Of a stretch of DNA of 64,000 nt, positions 38,001-61,114 are shown piece after piece. Made by a program: the position numbers and the translations under genes. Each line of letters starts with the position of its first letter. The stretch's first letter is position 1. The notes beneath the pieces were generated by a model. The model was not told where the DNA came from and ran no database searches. It saw only the letters and a list, made by a program, of their open reading frames with translations. This stretch comes from Anaspis maculata (Eukaryota; Arthropoda; Insecta; Coleoptera; Scraptiidae), in NCBI GenBank assembly GCA_949128115.1, contig OX421963.1, forward strand, positions 51,331,306-51,395,305, written 5' to 3'.

Positions 38001-38397
38001 AAAAAAATACATGCTTGACTCTTCGAAAGTACAGGGTGATCACGCGAGAATTCCCCCCCCCCCCATACCCAGTATGAGATGAGTGAGATAATTTGAAAAG
38101 GAAAATTTTTCTCTTTAATAATTTTTTTCCATAGATTTTAAAATTGGAAACTACCAGTGGTGGCTCGTTAGGGGATTAGAAAATGCAAAAAAGCCAGATA
38201 CGGGTTGATTAATTTCGAATTATTGCGGCACAACTAAGCGACGATTAAAATTACTAGGTAACTCGAACAAACAGTGCGCAGCGGGGCGGAATATTAATCC
38301 GCACCGTTTAGCGCCTGGAATAGCTGCTGAATGCAACCAGTATACATTGACCTTATAGGTCGCGGGAACAAAAATTGCGTCCTAAAGATGAGTATAT
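35047..38397. other. Spacer; weak inverted-end element and microsatellite
   Basis: 35492-35820 is bounded by ATAGGGTGATT and AATCACCCTAT and may be a 330-bp MITE. A GAA microsatellite lies at 37953-37979. ACAGGGTGATCACGC followed by a run of twelve C lies at 38033-38065. No gene recognised; the open frames here look random. Confidence 0.4.
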
Positions 38398-38525
38398 GGT
38401 ACGGTTGCGGCCAAAATAAAGTGGACGACAATGTCAACGAGTTGGCTTGCTGTCATGCGACGTTCAGGCCAGAATCCTGAAAAATCTGTCAACTGTCGTC
38501 CACTTTAAAAAGGCCGCAACGGTAC
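38398..38525. mobile_element. 128-bp MITE
   Basis: GGTACGGTTGCGGCC and AAAGTGGACGACA, and their complements, form arms of about 35 bp around a 60-bp core. Confidence 0.8.
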
Positions 38526-38727
38526 AATGTTATTTTCACTAGTACCTATACTTCTTGATACAATTTTCTTCAGTTGTAAAGTTGTAATAAATAATAGATA
38601 ATTTATTGAACAATTATTGTCGCTTTATCAAAAAAAATAATGTGCTAAACTCAAAATTTGACTCATTTGTCAAAAACAAGCGAATCTCTACAGCGGTACC
38701 TTGCCACCCCATCATGCGCAAGCTGGA

Positions 38728-39650
38728 GGCGCTTTCGTTGTGCCGGCAGGAGCTGCTCAGGGTAGATCACTAGACAAAGAAAGTAGATCCAGCTGGGCCG
38801 TGATTGGCGTATGTATCTACTTTCTTTATCTACACCTTTTCCAGTTGTAGTTCAGAAAATCTCAATTGTATTTCAGATATCGTCAATTGAATTTCAGAAT
38901 TTATCAAGTGTAGTTCAGAAAGCGTCAATTGTATTTCGGATTAGTCACTTGTAGTTCAGAAGGCATCAATTGTATTTCAGATTTATCAAATGTAGTTCAG
39001 AAAACTTGAATTGTACATCAGATTATGTCAATTGTATTTCAGAAAGCGTCAATTGAAGTTCAGAAGGCGTCAATTGTAGTTCAGAAGACATCAGTTGCAT
39101 CTCTGATTAGTAAAATGTAGTTCAAAAAGTATCAATATTATTCGGACTCCTGCAAATTGGGGCACTTTGCACAGCCACAGCTTCGAACTCTTGATCTTCT
39201 TGTATGATGAACTGCAGATATTCGGCACATCTTCTGTGTAACAGATGCCTGCGGGGGTGTTAATCGCACGACCGGCTTCCGCAGCACTGAAGAACGACAA
39301 ATGCTACAATTATCTTGGAGCTGCATTGATTGATAAATTATACATATAAATTATTTTCTGAACTACAAATGACATGTTCTGAAATACAAATCACGCTTTC
39401 TGATATACAAATGATGCTTTCTCAAATTCAATTTATTAATCTGAAATACAATTGACTGTTTCTGAAATACATTTGACTAATCTGAAATAAAATTGATACT
39501 TTCTGAACTACATTTTACTATTCTGAAATGCAATTGACGTCTTCTGAACTACAATTGACGATATCTGAAATACAACTGATATTTTCTGAACTACAACTGG
39601 AAAAGTGATCTACCCAAAGTAGCTCCTGGCACAAAACGAAAGCGGTTAAG
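38728..39650. mobile_element. Foldback-like element with arms of about 21-bp tandem repeats, copy 1
   Basis: From 38836 to about 39135 there are roughly 14 units of 20-21 bp, consensus CAATTGTAKTTCAGAAAGCGT. A unit type with GTAGTTCAGAA tends to alternate with one with GTATTTCAGAT. From about 39353 to 39605 the complementary units run in the opposite direction. Both arms end in CTTTTCCAGTTGTAG or CACTTTTCCAGTTGTAG and GGGTAGATCAC. The inverted similarity continues outward (GGCGCTTTCGTT at 38731 and its counterpart near 39645). A 216-bp spacer (39136-39352) carries no recognised frame. Confidence 0.85.
38767..38830. mobile_element. About 62-bp mini-insertion in the left arm of the Foldback-like element
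   Basis: TAGACAAAGAAAGTAGAT and ATCTACTTTCTTTATCTA bound it as inverted ends. The right arm, which should mirror this place, lacks the segment (GGGTAGATCAC runs directly into TTTTCCAG). The duplicated target is CAC or TA; the two readings cannot be separated. Confidence 0.6.
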
Positions 39651-40606
39651 AAGCACGGAAATGCGCAATGCGCTGTTGCCACGTCAGGCATACTTGCAAC
39701 GTTGCCATAGCGGGTGCCAAGGTGACGGTTATGTTTCGGCGAGTGTTTCGGCGACCTATACCAGTGGTGGAAGCACGCCGTCAATCGGTTACGAAATTCG
39801 TGTTCGGCACCGTGGAAATATGACTTTATGACTATACCTCGGACTACACGAAAAAAGACTGGGAAGTGTCGCTGAAAATGGGAAGTTTATATTGCAAACC
39901 CGTGATGCTTCACCATTTCACTGTTTACTTCGTGAATTTCAGAAGCCACTTCGTTTCCGACTACACAAACACCAGGAACTGTGACTTGAGAATTTCTTCT
40001 CCCATCACAATACACCGATAATCCGTTGAGATCATCAAGTGATTAAATACCTCCACAACACTTAACTGAGCTTCTGTCATTTTCAAGTTCCACCACAACA
40101 ATAATCTAGCACGTCACGATTTTCGAAGACGCGGGTACAAGCGGTGCACTATCCGCTATGTTTGTTTACATTCAGCAGTTTTCAGCAGCGCCACCATCGG
40201 TAATGTTACTAGCCAATACGAAATTCGTAAACAGGCGGCGTGCTCCCCGCACAGGCCTCGGTGCGGCGCGAATTACAGGATTACAGCACGCAGAGCTTTG
40301 ATTGACCCAGCGGTATTAGTGATAGTGAGGCAGGGAAGACCACTTCCACTTGTTCAATGTTTATTTCGGTGGTGCGGTAGTGTTATTGTGTTGTTGGTTG
40401 ATGTGATCGCCCCTTTGGCAAAGAACATTTGACGAGAAGCTAGAGATCAAAGCCATGGGATGACCAACTCCTGATTTAACTTTCAGCTTTGTATTCGGAT
40501 ATTTTGTGGCTTTGCGGGTGCCCCATAAAAAATGACCTGTTTTGTTTTCCTTGCCTGTTGTTCAAGAGCGAAGAAAGTGGAGCCAAACAGGGGTAAGAAA
40601 CTTATA
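39651..40606. other. Spacer without recognised feature
   Basis: No coding or repeat structure recognised between the Foldback-like element and the next element. Confidence 0.45.
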
Positions 40607-42383
40607 CCCTTGACAGACTGCACCTTGATGATCATTAAGTGTAATGATCATTAACGTTAAATGACGATTGCGAATTTGGGGGTGAAACACTGCAAATCGT
40701 AACAAGCCTATGAGCTTGCGCCGTAGCGCATGATAAACGTGGCGATCAATTTCTCCCAAAATGTCAATGTCAAATGGTCGAAATGGTACATCATTTTAAT
40801 ATTTTCGGTGAGGTGTGAGGTGGTATTTAGCTTAGATTCCATTCAATCAAGAAAGCGTGGTGTGAACATTGCAAGCAATAACAAAGTAATTATTGCTTGC
40901 AATGTTCACACCACATCATACTATCTTTATTTGTTGCCAAAATATATGTTGAATTTGTATTGAGTCGAAAGAAATGAAGGAAAAGAAGAATAAGAGACTG
41001 ATGATTTAGTCAATAACCTGATCAAAATCGCATAACCCCATAGTCTAACCAACTTTTAAGCGCGGCCCTGATTAATGTGCGCGTCTGGCAAGTGGCAAGG
41101 CAACTGACAGAGATGCATGTTATAGTTCATTATGTTTGTATCTATATGGTATCTATCGTGTGGTTGATTATATTTTTTTTTGCAAATTTTCAACTGATTT
41201 TGCGATAAGTATCTTCAATTTCGTTTGCTTTTGCAAAATTTCACATTTTTCACGACGGACGTTCTGGAAACCTCTATTCCCTCATCAATAAATTCGACTT
41301 TGCCAAAGATAGAGTACCACCAACCGATACTGTGCTACAAGTTCGCAATGTTCGTATCATCCAACTTTCGCGAACAGTACAGGCGGTCATCTCTTATGTA
41401 AAGCGAGGACATTTTTCAATTTTTTGTACGTGCTTATACGGGCACGCTACGGGAATTATATACCTACCTGTTACCTGTCTCACGAATACTTACGGAAACC
41501 CATCTCCTCATCAAAATGGGGTACTTGCCCAATTTTTTTTATTGGATACATCGATAGTGTGGTTAAAAATAATGTACCCGTATTTTTTCTTTTTCCTGAA
41601 TTCCCAAAATTGCGGCCGTGATGCGTGTTTTAAAAATATATTTGTGACGTCACAAATATACTAAAAACTAAACAAACAGCACTGTTGGATTGGAAACTCA
41701 AGAAACTGTTGAAGTGACATTACAATATTTGAAAAATACAGACATGAAAATCCCACTGACGCTTCCTTATTGTCAGCAACCCTTTGAAAAATAAAAAAAA
41801 AAAATAAAAAAACTTTTCATCTTTTATATATTTTTCGGAAATTTTCAGGAAATACTCTTTATTACTTTTGTTGATGATTGAAAGTTGTTTCAGTCGAATC
41901 TGTTTCATTGGCAAGTACCCCATTACAGATATCGCGATCGATTCATTGCAGAAAAGCTGGCCAATGGTATTCAAAAATCACGGCGATGATGCACGATCAC
42001 CGGCGATTATGGTTACTGCTAGTTAATGACCATTAAGGTCCTAACACTCCTAACCGTCAGTTCCACAAAAAAGATGATCCGCGATCAAGGCTGATTGCAG
42101 ATTAACTGAACTTTTTTCTGCTGAATGCTAGATGGTTACTCACAAAAAATGCCTGAAATCTGTACTAGACCCATTATCTTCCCATTATTGAGGGATGAAC
42201 CAGCATTTCCATTGATCAGTCAGCTACAAATTGGAAAACAAAAATCGCAAATCAACTAATCTCGTATTATCTGTTTTGTGGAACCGACGGTAAATGACGT
42301 TCTAAATGATCATTAAGTACACACTGGTCATTTATATCGTAATGTACGCTCAATGATCATCAAGTTTTCCAGTCTGTCAAGGG
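40607..42383. mobile_element. 1.78-kb element with CCCTTGACAGACTG ends and TA target duplication, copy A
   Basis: CCCTTGACAGACTG at the left and CAGTCTGTCAAGGG at the right are flanked by TA on both sides (40605-40606, 42384-42385). Inside are a small palindrome (40858-40914, GGTGTGAACATTGCAAG) and segments mirrored in copy B. No transposase frame. Confidence 0.85.
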
Positions 42384-42885
42384 TATCACGGAACGTGGAG
42401 GAGTACATACGATACGTCGGCATTCCTGCAATAAGTAAAACACATCTAACGAATGTTTTGAATTTATGCAATATCGGAAAAGTGAACATATTGCCATCCC
42501 ACATTGACGAGAGCTAACAAGATCGAAACAAACGTTTGTATCCCAGTTATGGAGGAATTGACAGAGTTTTTTCAATGAAATAGTCAATGCGAATTGACAT
42601 TTCATCTTACCTTTTTGTACCTACCTTTCTTTTTCCCAAAAATGAATTTTGTTGTCACCTAGTAAATTCAATTGCAACTCAACTCGATAATGCTTATGAT
42701 CTCGCGATTAAAAAATACTCAAAATTAAGGTGACCACGCCCCCTTTTCCAAAAAAAATTTCGCCTGCGGCGCGCTCCTTCGGCGCTCCTCACGTCGCTCG
42801 GAATGTTTGCTTTCGTTTTTCATGCGTAGCACTTATCTCAAAAAACTTACAATCCGCCACTGGAAACTACAGTATTTTACAACTC

Positions 42886-43053
42886 AAGGTGCGTTCAGTC
42901 AGCTTATTTAGCCGCAAGTTTTAATTTTAGTCGTAAGTGCTGCATCGCTTATTGGCTGTTCTGAGGAGGCTGGTTCATAAGAGCCAATGGGCGCCGCTGC
43001 GCTTTCGACTAAAATTAAAACTTGCGGCTAAATAAGCTGACTGAACGCACCTT
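42886..43053. mobile_element. 168-bp MITE with AAGGTGCGTTCAGTCAGC ends, copy 1
   Basis: Arms of about 48 bp (AAGGTGCGTTCAGTCAGC, TTATTTAGCCGCAAG, TTTTAATTTTAG). The core contains TTATTGGCT and AGCCAATGG as an inner inverted pair. It is nearly identical to 54490-54656. Confidence 0.9.
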
Positions 43054-43484
43054 TATAATAATATTATCTAGGTAAGTAAAGGGGGTAACAAAGAACTTTT
43101 TTTGTTGATGTGACACCCTGTACCTGTATTCGAATTGCAGTATGTCTAGGATATAAGACCCTGTCTGTATACCAAATTTCAAGTCGATGTAGCAAACAGT
43201 TCGGCAGCTATTGTGTCAGAACGTTTTCTCTGCATCATTATACCCTTGACAGACTAGACGTATATTACGATATAAATTACTAGTGTGTCACGTCGTCATT
43301 TACTTAATGAACTTACTAAAGAACAAAAACTACATCATAACCCACGGGTGCGCCGAAAAATCAAAAACATCACAATACATCAAAATCATTTAGAACGTCA
43401 TTTAGGTCCTCAATGATCATTAACTAGGAGTAACCATAATCGCCGGTGGTCGTGCATCATCGCTGTGATTTTTGAATACCATAG

Positions 43485-44739
43485 TACCTTTCATTATCCA
43501 GCGCGCCATCAGCGCGCATACTCGTCTTCTGAAGTAATGGCGTCAAATACAAAATTTGCGAACAAATGCTAGAAAATGGCGTGAAAAACCGCCATAGAGT
43601 TGAAAAATACGCGCCGCAGCGAACAGGGTAATAGGCTAGAGGTTAATACACACTAGTGATTACTCATTTTTTATCAAAAAGTCCGCATTGTTCATTAAAT
43701 TATAAATAACTGCGTTTTACATTGGTCGGATGTGTGTACGCAACCCATAATGCAACCCCCAACAACTCTATTTTCAGTTTGACTAGCGAAAGTTCGCAAC
43801 ACTCGCTACATCAGTGTACTGCGGAATGTATTTTACTTCCAGGGACTTTTCCCACACAATTCAAGAATAGCGGCCCTGTGCTCTTCAAAGTATAAAAATC
43901 AGTTTTTTCGAAACTAAATCAGCGGTGTTATCCTTCCAAAAATCATGGAAAAACAAGTGAAAGGGGCCGTTAAACATTGTGCTCATGGGAATGGGCACAG
44001 TGATAGTCGGTATAATGACAAAAATATGTATTTCTTTATCCGATTCCCAAAAACGTGCTTAAAATAGCGTAAAAACTTGGTACTGGAGAAATTTGAAAAA
44101 CACGCAAAGTCTTGCGAGGAATGTGACAATGTGCACGGTGGGTGAAGCTGTGTAACCGGAAAAATTTCACTCCGAAACGGGTCACCAAGGATAGATTCAA
44201 TACATTCATACACAATACATTCCGGAGTACACTGATGTAGCGAATGTTGCCTAAAATCGTGGTTTTTGGACAACTTTCGCTACAGAAGTGTAGTACCTAC
44301 GGATTATATAAAACTCCCAGGGACTTTTCTCACACGATTCAAGAATAGCGGCCCACTTGTTCACAAACGTACGACACTCGGAGCGAACTCCAAAATGGCG
44401 AATAAATAGTTGATGTTGACAGCAGACAGCAGCGGAAAGTCACGGCCGTTGCTTGTCAAACTGAAAATAGAGTTGGTGGGGGTTGCATTATGGGTTGCGT
44501 ACGCACATCCGATCAATGTAAAACGCAGTTATTTATAATTTAATGAATAATGCGGACTTTTTGATGAAAAATAAGTAATCACTAGTGTGTATTAACCTCT
44601 AGCCTATTACCCTGTTCGCTGCGGCGCGTATTTTTCAACTTTGTGGCGGTTTTTCTTGCGATTTTGTAGCATTTGTTCGCAAATTTTGTATTTGACGCCA
44701 AAATTTGGCGCAAGCGTTGGGTATACCACTATAATGAAA
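43485..44739. mobile_element. 1.25-kb foldback inserted in copy B
   Basis: The ends AGTACCTTTCATTAT and ATAATGAAAGTTACT are inverted. Arms of about 260 bp (43530-43790 and 44455-44710) share CCTATTACCCTGTTCGC and ACATTGGTCGGATGTG-type blocks. Two copies of the hairpin module (43789-43875, 44213-44355) lie between the arms. Copy A shows the uninterrupted site (AATACCATTGGCCAGC on the complementary strand). Confidence 0.8.
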
Positions 44740-45633
44740 GTTACTATTGGCCAGCGTTTCTGCAATGAATCGCGATATCTGTCATCAAGTCTGTCATTTC
44801 AGTACGCCATTCGTGTCAGGCACGTATTCCTGTAATGGAGGGACTGGATTTTGTGTCTTGCCTCTTGCAACAACATTTCTTGTACCAAATTATGAGATAA
44901 TGCCCGTGGCGTGCACGTATAAGCACGTACGAAAAATTAAAAACTGGCCGTTTTACATAAGAAATGACCACCTATTCGCGGAATTTGGATGATACGAACA
45001 TTGCAAACAGGCAGCAGGATATAGATTGGCGGCACTTTATTTTTGGGCAAAGTCGAATTTATTGATGAGGAAATGGGTTTCCGTGAGACAGGTAGGTAGG
45101 TATATAATTCCCGTAGCGTGCACGTATAAGCACGTACGAAAAATTGAAAAAAGTCCTCGCTTTACATAAGAAATGACCGCCTGTTCGCGAAAGTTGGATG
45201 ATACGAACATTGCGAACTTGTACTTGCGAACTGGGTATCGGTTGGCGGCACTCTATTTTTGGCAAAGTGGAATTTATTGATGAGGGAATAGGTTTTTCCG
45301 TAAGTATCCGTGAGATAAGTAGGTACCTATATAAGTGTTTATTTCCATAAATACTTATATTTTTATTCTTATTTCATACCAATCGCAAGGCAGTTGAAAA
45401 ATTGCAAAAAAGTTAGAATGATCACACGATAGATACGTATATAATGAACTAACTACAACATGCATCTGTCAGTTGCCTTGCCACTTGCTAGCCGCGCACA
45501 TAAACCAGGGCCGCGCGAAAATTAATGTTTGTTAGACTATGGGACTATGCGATTTTGACCAGGTTATTGACAAAATCATCAGTCTCTTATTCTTCTTCTC
45601 CTCCATTTCTTTCGACTCAATACAAATTCAACA

Positions 45634-46541
45634 TACCGTCCGTTTTTTATTTTAGGCCCCAGCCCGTAGCATCTTTATTATGGGTTTCACACCCAATATA
45701 TTATATATTTTTGAAATCACAAAAACAAGATCTTTCGACTGATGATATGTCAAATTATTTTTGACTGATGCCATTTTTTGACAAATGACAGAATATTACT
45801 TGTGATACATCATTTTAAATCCCATAAAATTCTGAGGAGAACTGTGTTTTTATTTTTGTAATAGGGTGTCTTTTACAGCTTCTAGGGATCTTTCAATAGG
45901 AAAAAATGTTGAATTTCAAAAATACATATCAAGTAAATAGGTAAAGCAGGTACCTATTTTCAATGTAAACTAATGATAATAATGATTAATTAATCACAAT
46001 GAAACAAAAATGTCCTCAAGAAGTTGCTCGAATGACCGCCTCCTTGAATGAAAGATTCGACGATCAGTGAATTGGAACTACCACCGGCCCAACGTGATGA
46101 CATCCGAGCTTGCCAGAAATGACCCCCCTCGAGTTTTTATGAGCCTACCCGAAAGATAAGGTGTTTATAAAGTTTCCCAATAATTTGGACAATTAAAAAA
46201 TCAGATCATCTCCATTAGTTAGTTTTAAAAATACCTATTACTTATTGAGTTGCTATTTCTGAAATTGACATTTTTTCCTATTCAAAGACCCCTAGAAGCT
46301 GTAAAAGACACTCTATTTTAAAAATAAAAACACACTTCTCCTCAGAATTTAATAGGCTTTAAAATGATGTATCGCAAGTACTATTCTGTCACTTGTCAAA
46401 AAATGACATCTGTCAAAAATAATTTGACATATCATCACTGGAAAGATCTTGTGTTTCTGATTTCAAAAATATATAATATATCGGGTGTGAAATTCATAAT
46501 AAAGATGCTACGGGCTGGGGCCTAAAATAAAAAACGGACGG
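45634..46541. mobile_element. 908-bp MITE with CCGTCCGTTTTTTATTTT ends inserted in copy B, TA duplication
   Basis: Arms of about 290 bp run from CCGTCCGTTTTTTATTTT and GGCCCCAGCCCGTAGC inward. The flanks read CAACATA before and TATATTTTGGCAA after. Copy A has the empty site CAACATATATTTTGGCAA (complement of 40935-40952). This proves a TA duplication and the exact ends. Confidence 0.92.
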
Positions 46542-46856
46542 TATATTTTGGCAACAAATAAAAATAGTACGGTGTGGTGTGAACATTGCAAGCATTGATA
46601 AAATAATTATTGCTTTCTTGATTAAATGGAATCTAAGCTATAAGCCGAAAATATGAAATTATCATTAGAATTATAGACAGTAAGGGCAATAATAGCCCAA
46701 TACTTCGGACCATTCGACAATTTGACATTGACATTTTAGGGGAAAATTGATCGCCACGTTCATTTACGCGCAAGCTCATCGGCTTATTACGATTTGTAGT
46801 GTGTCACCCTCAAATTCACAATCGTCATTTAACGTCAACGTGTAGTCTGTCTAGGA

Positions 46857-49100
46857 TATTACATAACTTTCCCTTCCTAGTGAAGGGACGGGTCGGGAAA
46901 GTAAAAGCAGGCAGGTTATTATCATCAATTTATTTTAAATATTAATATGCAGTACTAAATCAAGTATGTTTGAATTTAGTATTACAACAAAAATCTTATC
47001 GTAACATACTAAATAAATAAAATATTGTAGTGAATTTCGTTAAATAAATAGTTCTACACAAATGATGATTTCCGAGAGTCTACGAATTGAAACAAAATGT
47101 CAAGTGAATTGAATGAGACTAGGCAGGTGCTTTTTCAAACAACCATCAAACACCCAGGTTCACGGGTTATTTAAAACATGCAATCTTCAATGGGTAGATT
47201 CGTATTATACCCATAATCTGGGGAGGGGTGTAATAGATAGATTCACCAAATATTTTAAATTACAAATAAAATTAAAACTTTCAAATACCAACCACACTAC
47301 GTTAATACTGTATTACATAGAAATGCACTTGATTGAAACTTACAGAAGAGTATATAAATAATTACTATATTTTGAACTTTAGAGAGTTTTAATGCGAGGG
47401 TCATGTGTAATCTAAATCTGCGAAATAAAATCTATATACATCATCATATTTGTTGCTCGATTCAAGTCAAATATAAATAAATAGGTGCATTAACAATTAT
47501 AAATATCACGTTACTTTGTTTTTCTTTAGCAGTAACAATTTTGCTTTTTTTTGTTTAGCTGTTGTATCAAAAAGATAAATATCACATACTAAAACATGAC
47601 CTAGATCGCGCGCTTTGGAGGATCACATAGTTTTATACACCAAATTCTGGTCTTCGAGATTTCTTTTTATATAAATACAGAGATATAATTAAAGCACTTT
47701 GAGCTGACTAACAACGAAATATCGCAAATAAAATGACTTCGATAAAAATATTAAATATTCATAAAATCGTTAATCGCTTACAATGCAATGGCGCGAATGT
47801 TGATAACTTTGTAGAATAATGAATTAACTTTGTGTGCACTATTTGGCGTGCACTCAAGTCCGAGATACGCTCTCCCACTTTCCATTTTCATAATATAACA
47901 AAATATACATCATAGTTAACAGTTACTTCGAGTTTCTCAAAGCGTTGCCTGGGAAATGGCTTGACGCCTCAATTTTTTCTATTCATCAATAAAAAAAATA
48001 CATAGTAGTACCCATGAATGAAATTTGTTTTTCTTTCAGTCTTTGTATTATAAAAAATATCACAACTTTCACTATCATTCATTATGTTTTTTTATTGTTT
48101 ATTTGGCGTTCTCTCCAGACACGAGTTAAGATTATTATTCTGTTCGCTACCGTAAATCGCTATAAATATCACAGATGGACGTGAGCACTAGATCAGCACC
48201 ACGCTAAAACGACGAACGAGTTAATACTTAATACTACATATATGTACAACACGACAGAAGGAGTCATGTCGCTGATAAACCGCGATTAATAAAATAATTA
48301 AAAAAAAAACAAGAAAAAAAATTACAAGACGCAGGAGTCATTTGCACAAGACGCCCACCGCAGGACTCAAAAATTATCGTTTGTTATTATTATACTCTCA
48401 ATCCCTGTTACTAATTCAGTCAAACATTCACACACTTCAAAGCTAGCCCATGTAGGTGACAACGAAACAAACACTCTTTTTTTTTATTCGCGGAAACAAA
48501 CGAAATATTATGTACCGTGATCCAGTTTGGAATTATTGATCCTTTGATACTCCTACTCAATCATAATCAAAATATATACTCAGCATTTGCAGTAGTAAAT
48601 AGTAGTAGTAGTAGTAGTAGTAAGTAGTATTTTAAAGGCGTCTCACTTTTCGCCTATTAACCGTAATAATTATTATACCTAACCCTTACATCATTATTAT
48701 GATTATGTATAAAATACTAAGAACGAAACGCGCCTGAACTCCCCTTCTATATGTTTCGTGCATTTCATCATCATACAGGTAGATACTTTTTTACTACACT
48801 AATTCTCATAGCGAGAACACACAGAATACACATATTTTTGCAAAGATTATATGGGAGGATAAGGGCACTGAAACGCCTAAACAAACACCTTCGGAGAGCC
48901 CATTAACATAAAGAAAATCAAAGCAAAGCTTGGGATTAAACCTAGATGAAAGGTTGCTTCCTGATTTTTAGAGAACTATTCTGAACTGTAAATTTAGAGG
49001 TATCAAATTACTCAACGAGATGGAATTGTAATAACACACAAAGAACTAACTAGAGTGGAAACAACGCATAAATCTAGGGACGCTAAAAATATTAATTACT
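46857..49100 (-). other. AT-rich stretch after the helicase stop, probable 3' untranslated region
   Basis: Unlike its surroundings this 2.2 kb shows no inverted-repeat elements. A (TAG)n microsatellite lies at about 48591-48630. Several minus-strand AATAAA hexamers occur, the last clear one at 46929-46934, just before the mobile cluster. A long 3' untranslated region of the minus-strand helicase would explain the lack of insertions; this is inference. Confidence 0.4.
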
Positions 49101-59889
<10,789 letters not shown>

Positions 59890-60008
59890 CTAAGAGCAAA
59901 ACAACCAATAACAATTTCAAATGTTCACAAAAAGTTTGGGGTGAACGGTGAACAGTCTGATCAGCCATACAACGCCTCCGTTCACACGTGTGTCCCGCTA
60001 ATGTTCAA

Positions 60009-60150
60009 GGCCGCTCTATGAAATACGCAGCGTAGCCGCAACGCAAGGCGCAGCGTTTCTTATTGGTTCGCACGGTATTCATTCGTAAAGCCGTCGCAAC
60101 GCCGCCAAGCCAATCAGAAATGTTGCGTCTGCGTATTTCATCGAGCGGCC
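60009..60150. mobile_element. 142-bp MITE upstream of the helicase core exon
   Basis: GGCCGCTCTATGAAATACGC and the complement of GCGTATTTCATCGAGCGGCC are inverted ends with one mismatch. The interior has TTATTGGTT and GCCAATCAG as an inner inverted pair, the same layout as the 168-bp family at 42886. Confidence 0.85.
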
Positions 60151-60538
60151 CTTTAAGCGTTCTATGGCTGGTCGAAGTGTCCTGTGTCCCGAAAAACAAA
60201 TGCCGCATCTACATTCTGATCTTTCCCGCGCAAGCGTTCAAGACGTCCTATTTTCAATACGCCCCGAGACAATTATTGATCAGTTTATTGCAGGTTATCT
60301 CAGTATACAGGGTGTCCGAAGTTCGTGCCCGGAAACTTTGTCAATCGATAAAAAATTGAAAAATTAGAAGACTGATCCCAGAAAACATATTTCGGAAAGG
60401 AATAATAACGGAGACACAGCCCTTCAAAGTTAGGATAGAAATGGTTTTTGCTTTATAAATTTGGAACTGCTCAACCAATTTTGTTCAAATTTATAACAGA
60501 CATCTCTGAAATAATTTCATTAAGATTATGGCAGGTAT

Positions 60539-61114
60539 ACAGGGTGATTCAAAAATGGCGCATTTCCTTTTGGGCACGTTATAGTGGACGTTAACGGAGC
60601 ATGGGAAAAATAATTAAGAAAATTAATCGGCTTCGATTTGCAAGTTATTAACAAAAACAAATCTGTCCAATCTGGCAGCATCGCATTAGTACCTACCTGG
60701 CACCTTTAGATCAAACCGGTACATCACAACAGGGATCACGCCATCACAATAGCATTATTGTATTGTTACCCTGGAAACTCCGTAGAACCTGCCAGACCAT
60801 ACCAAACATACTTGCCACATGTATTTCCACGGCACTTTTCAGGTGAAAGACGAATTTTGAAATTTGAAAATACGACTCAAATCTCAATTGCAAGAAAAAA
60901 TTTCAATCGGGAACTACTAACGACATGTGACTGTTCGCAAGTAACAATGCTTTGCTTTAAAATCATGCAAACTGAAGAAGTTGAGTTCTCAACTTCACCT
61001 CTCCATAACTCGAAGGATAAATGAGCCAATTTTTTTTTACTATTTTTTCCGTGCTCCCTCAACGTCTCCCACAACGTACACGGGAGGAAATGCGCCATTT
61101 TTGAATCACCCTGT
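60539..61114. mobile_element. 576-bp MITE with ACAGGGTGATTCAAAAATGG ends
   Basis: ACAGGGTGATTC, AAAAATGGCGCATTTCC and its complement bound it as roughly 30-bp inverted ends flanked by TAT-rich sequence. The first bases match the end motif of the 17618-20295 element (ACAGGGTTATTCAAAA). A related motif, ACAGGGTGTCCGAAG, lies just upstream at 60307. Confidence 0.8.

Larger units (their letters stand above)
43243..46856. mobile_element. CCCTTGACAGACT element, copy B, inverted relative to copy A and carrying nested insertions
   Basis: The left end CCCTTGACAGACTAGACG is flanked by TA at 43241. The right end, CTGTCTAGGA, is followed by TA at 46857. The sequence is copy A in reverse (GATCGTGCATCATCG, GCCAGCTTTTCTGCAATG, GTGGTGTGAACATTGC), interrupted at 43485-44739 and 45634-46541, with an internal partial duplication (44880-45080 and 45080-45300). 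Confidence 0.8.

Noticed and set aside
39091..39326. Cys-containing minus-strand frames in the centre of the Foldback-like element
   Set aside because: They are short, overlap each other in different frames and lack any recognisable motif. A transposase remnant cannot be supported.
38836..39605. Regularly spaced short repeats resembling a CRISPR array
   Set aside because: The units are contiguous without unique spacers, diverge gradually, and recur as an inverted array. The DNA is clearly eukaryotic.
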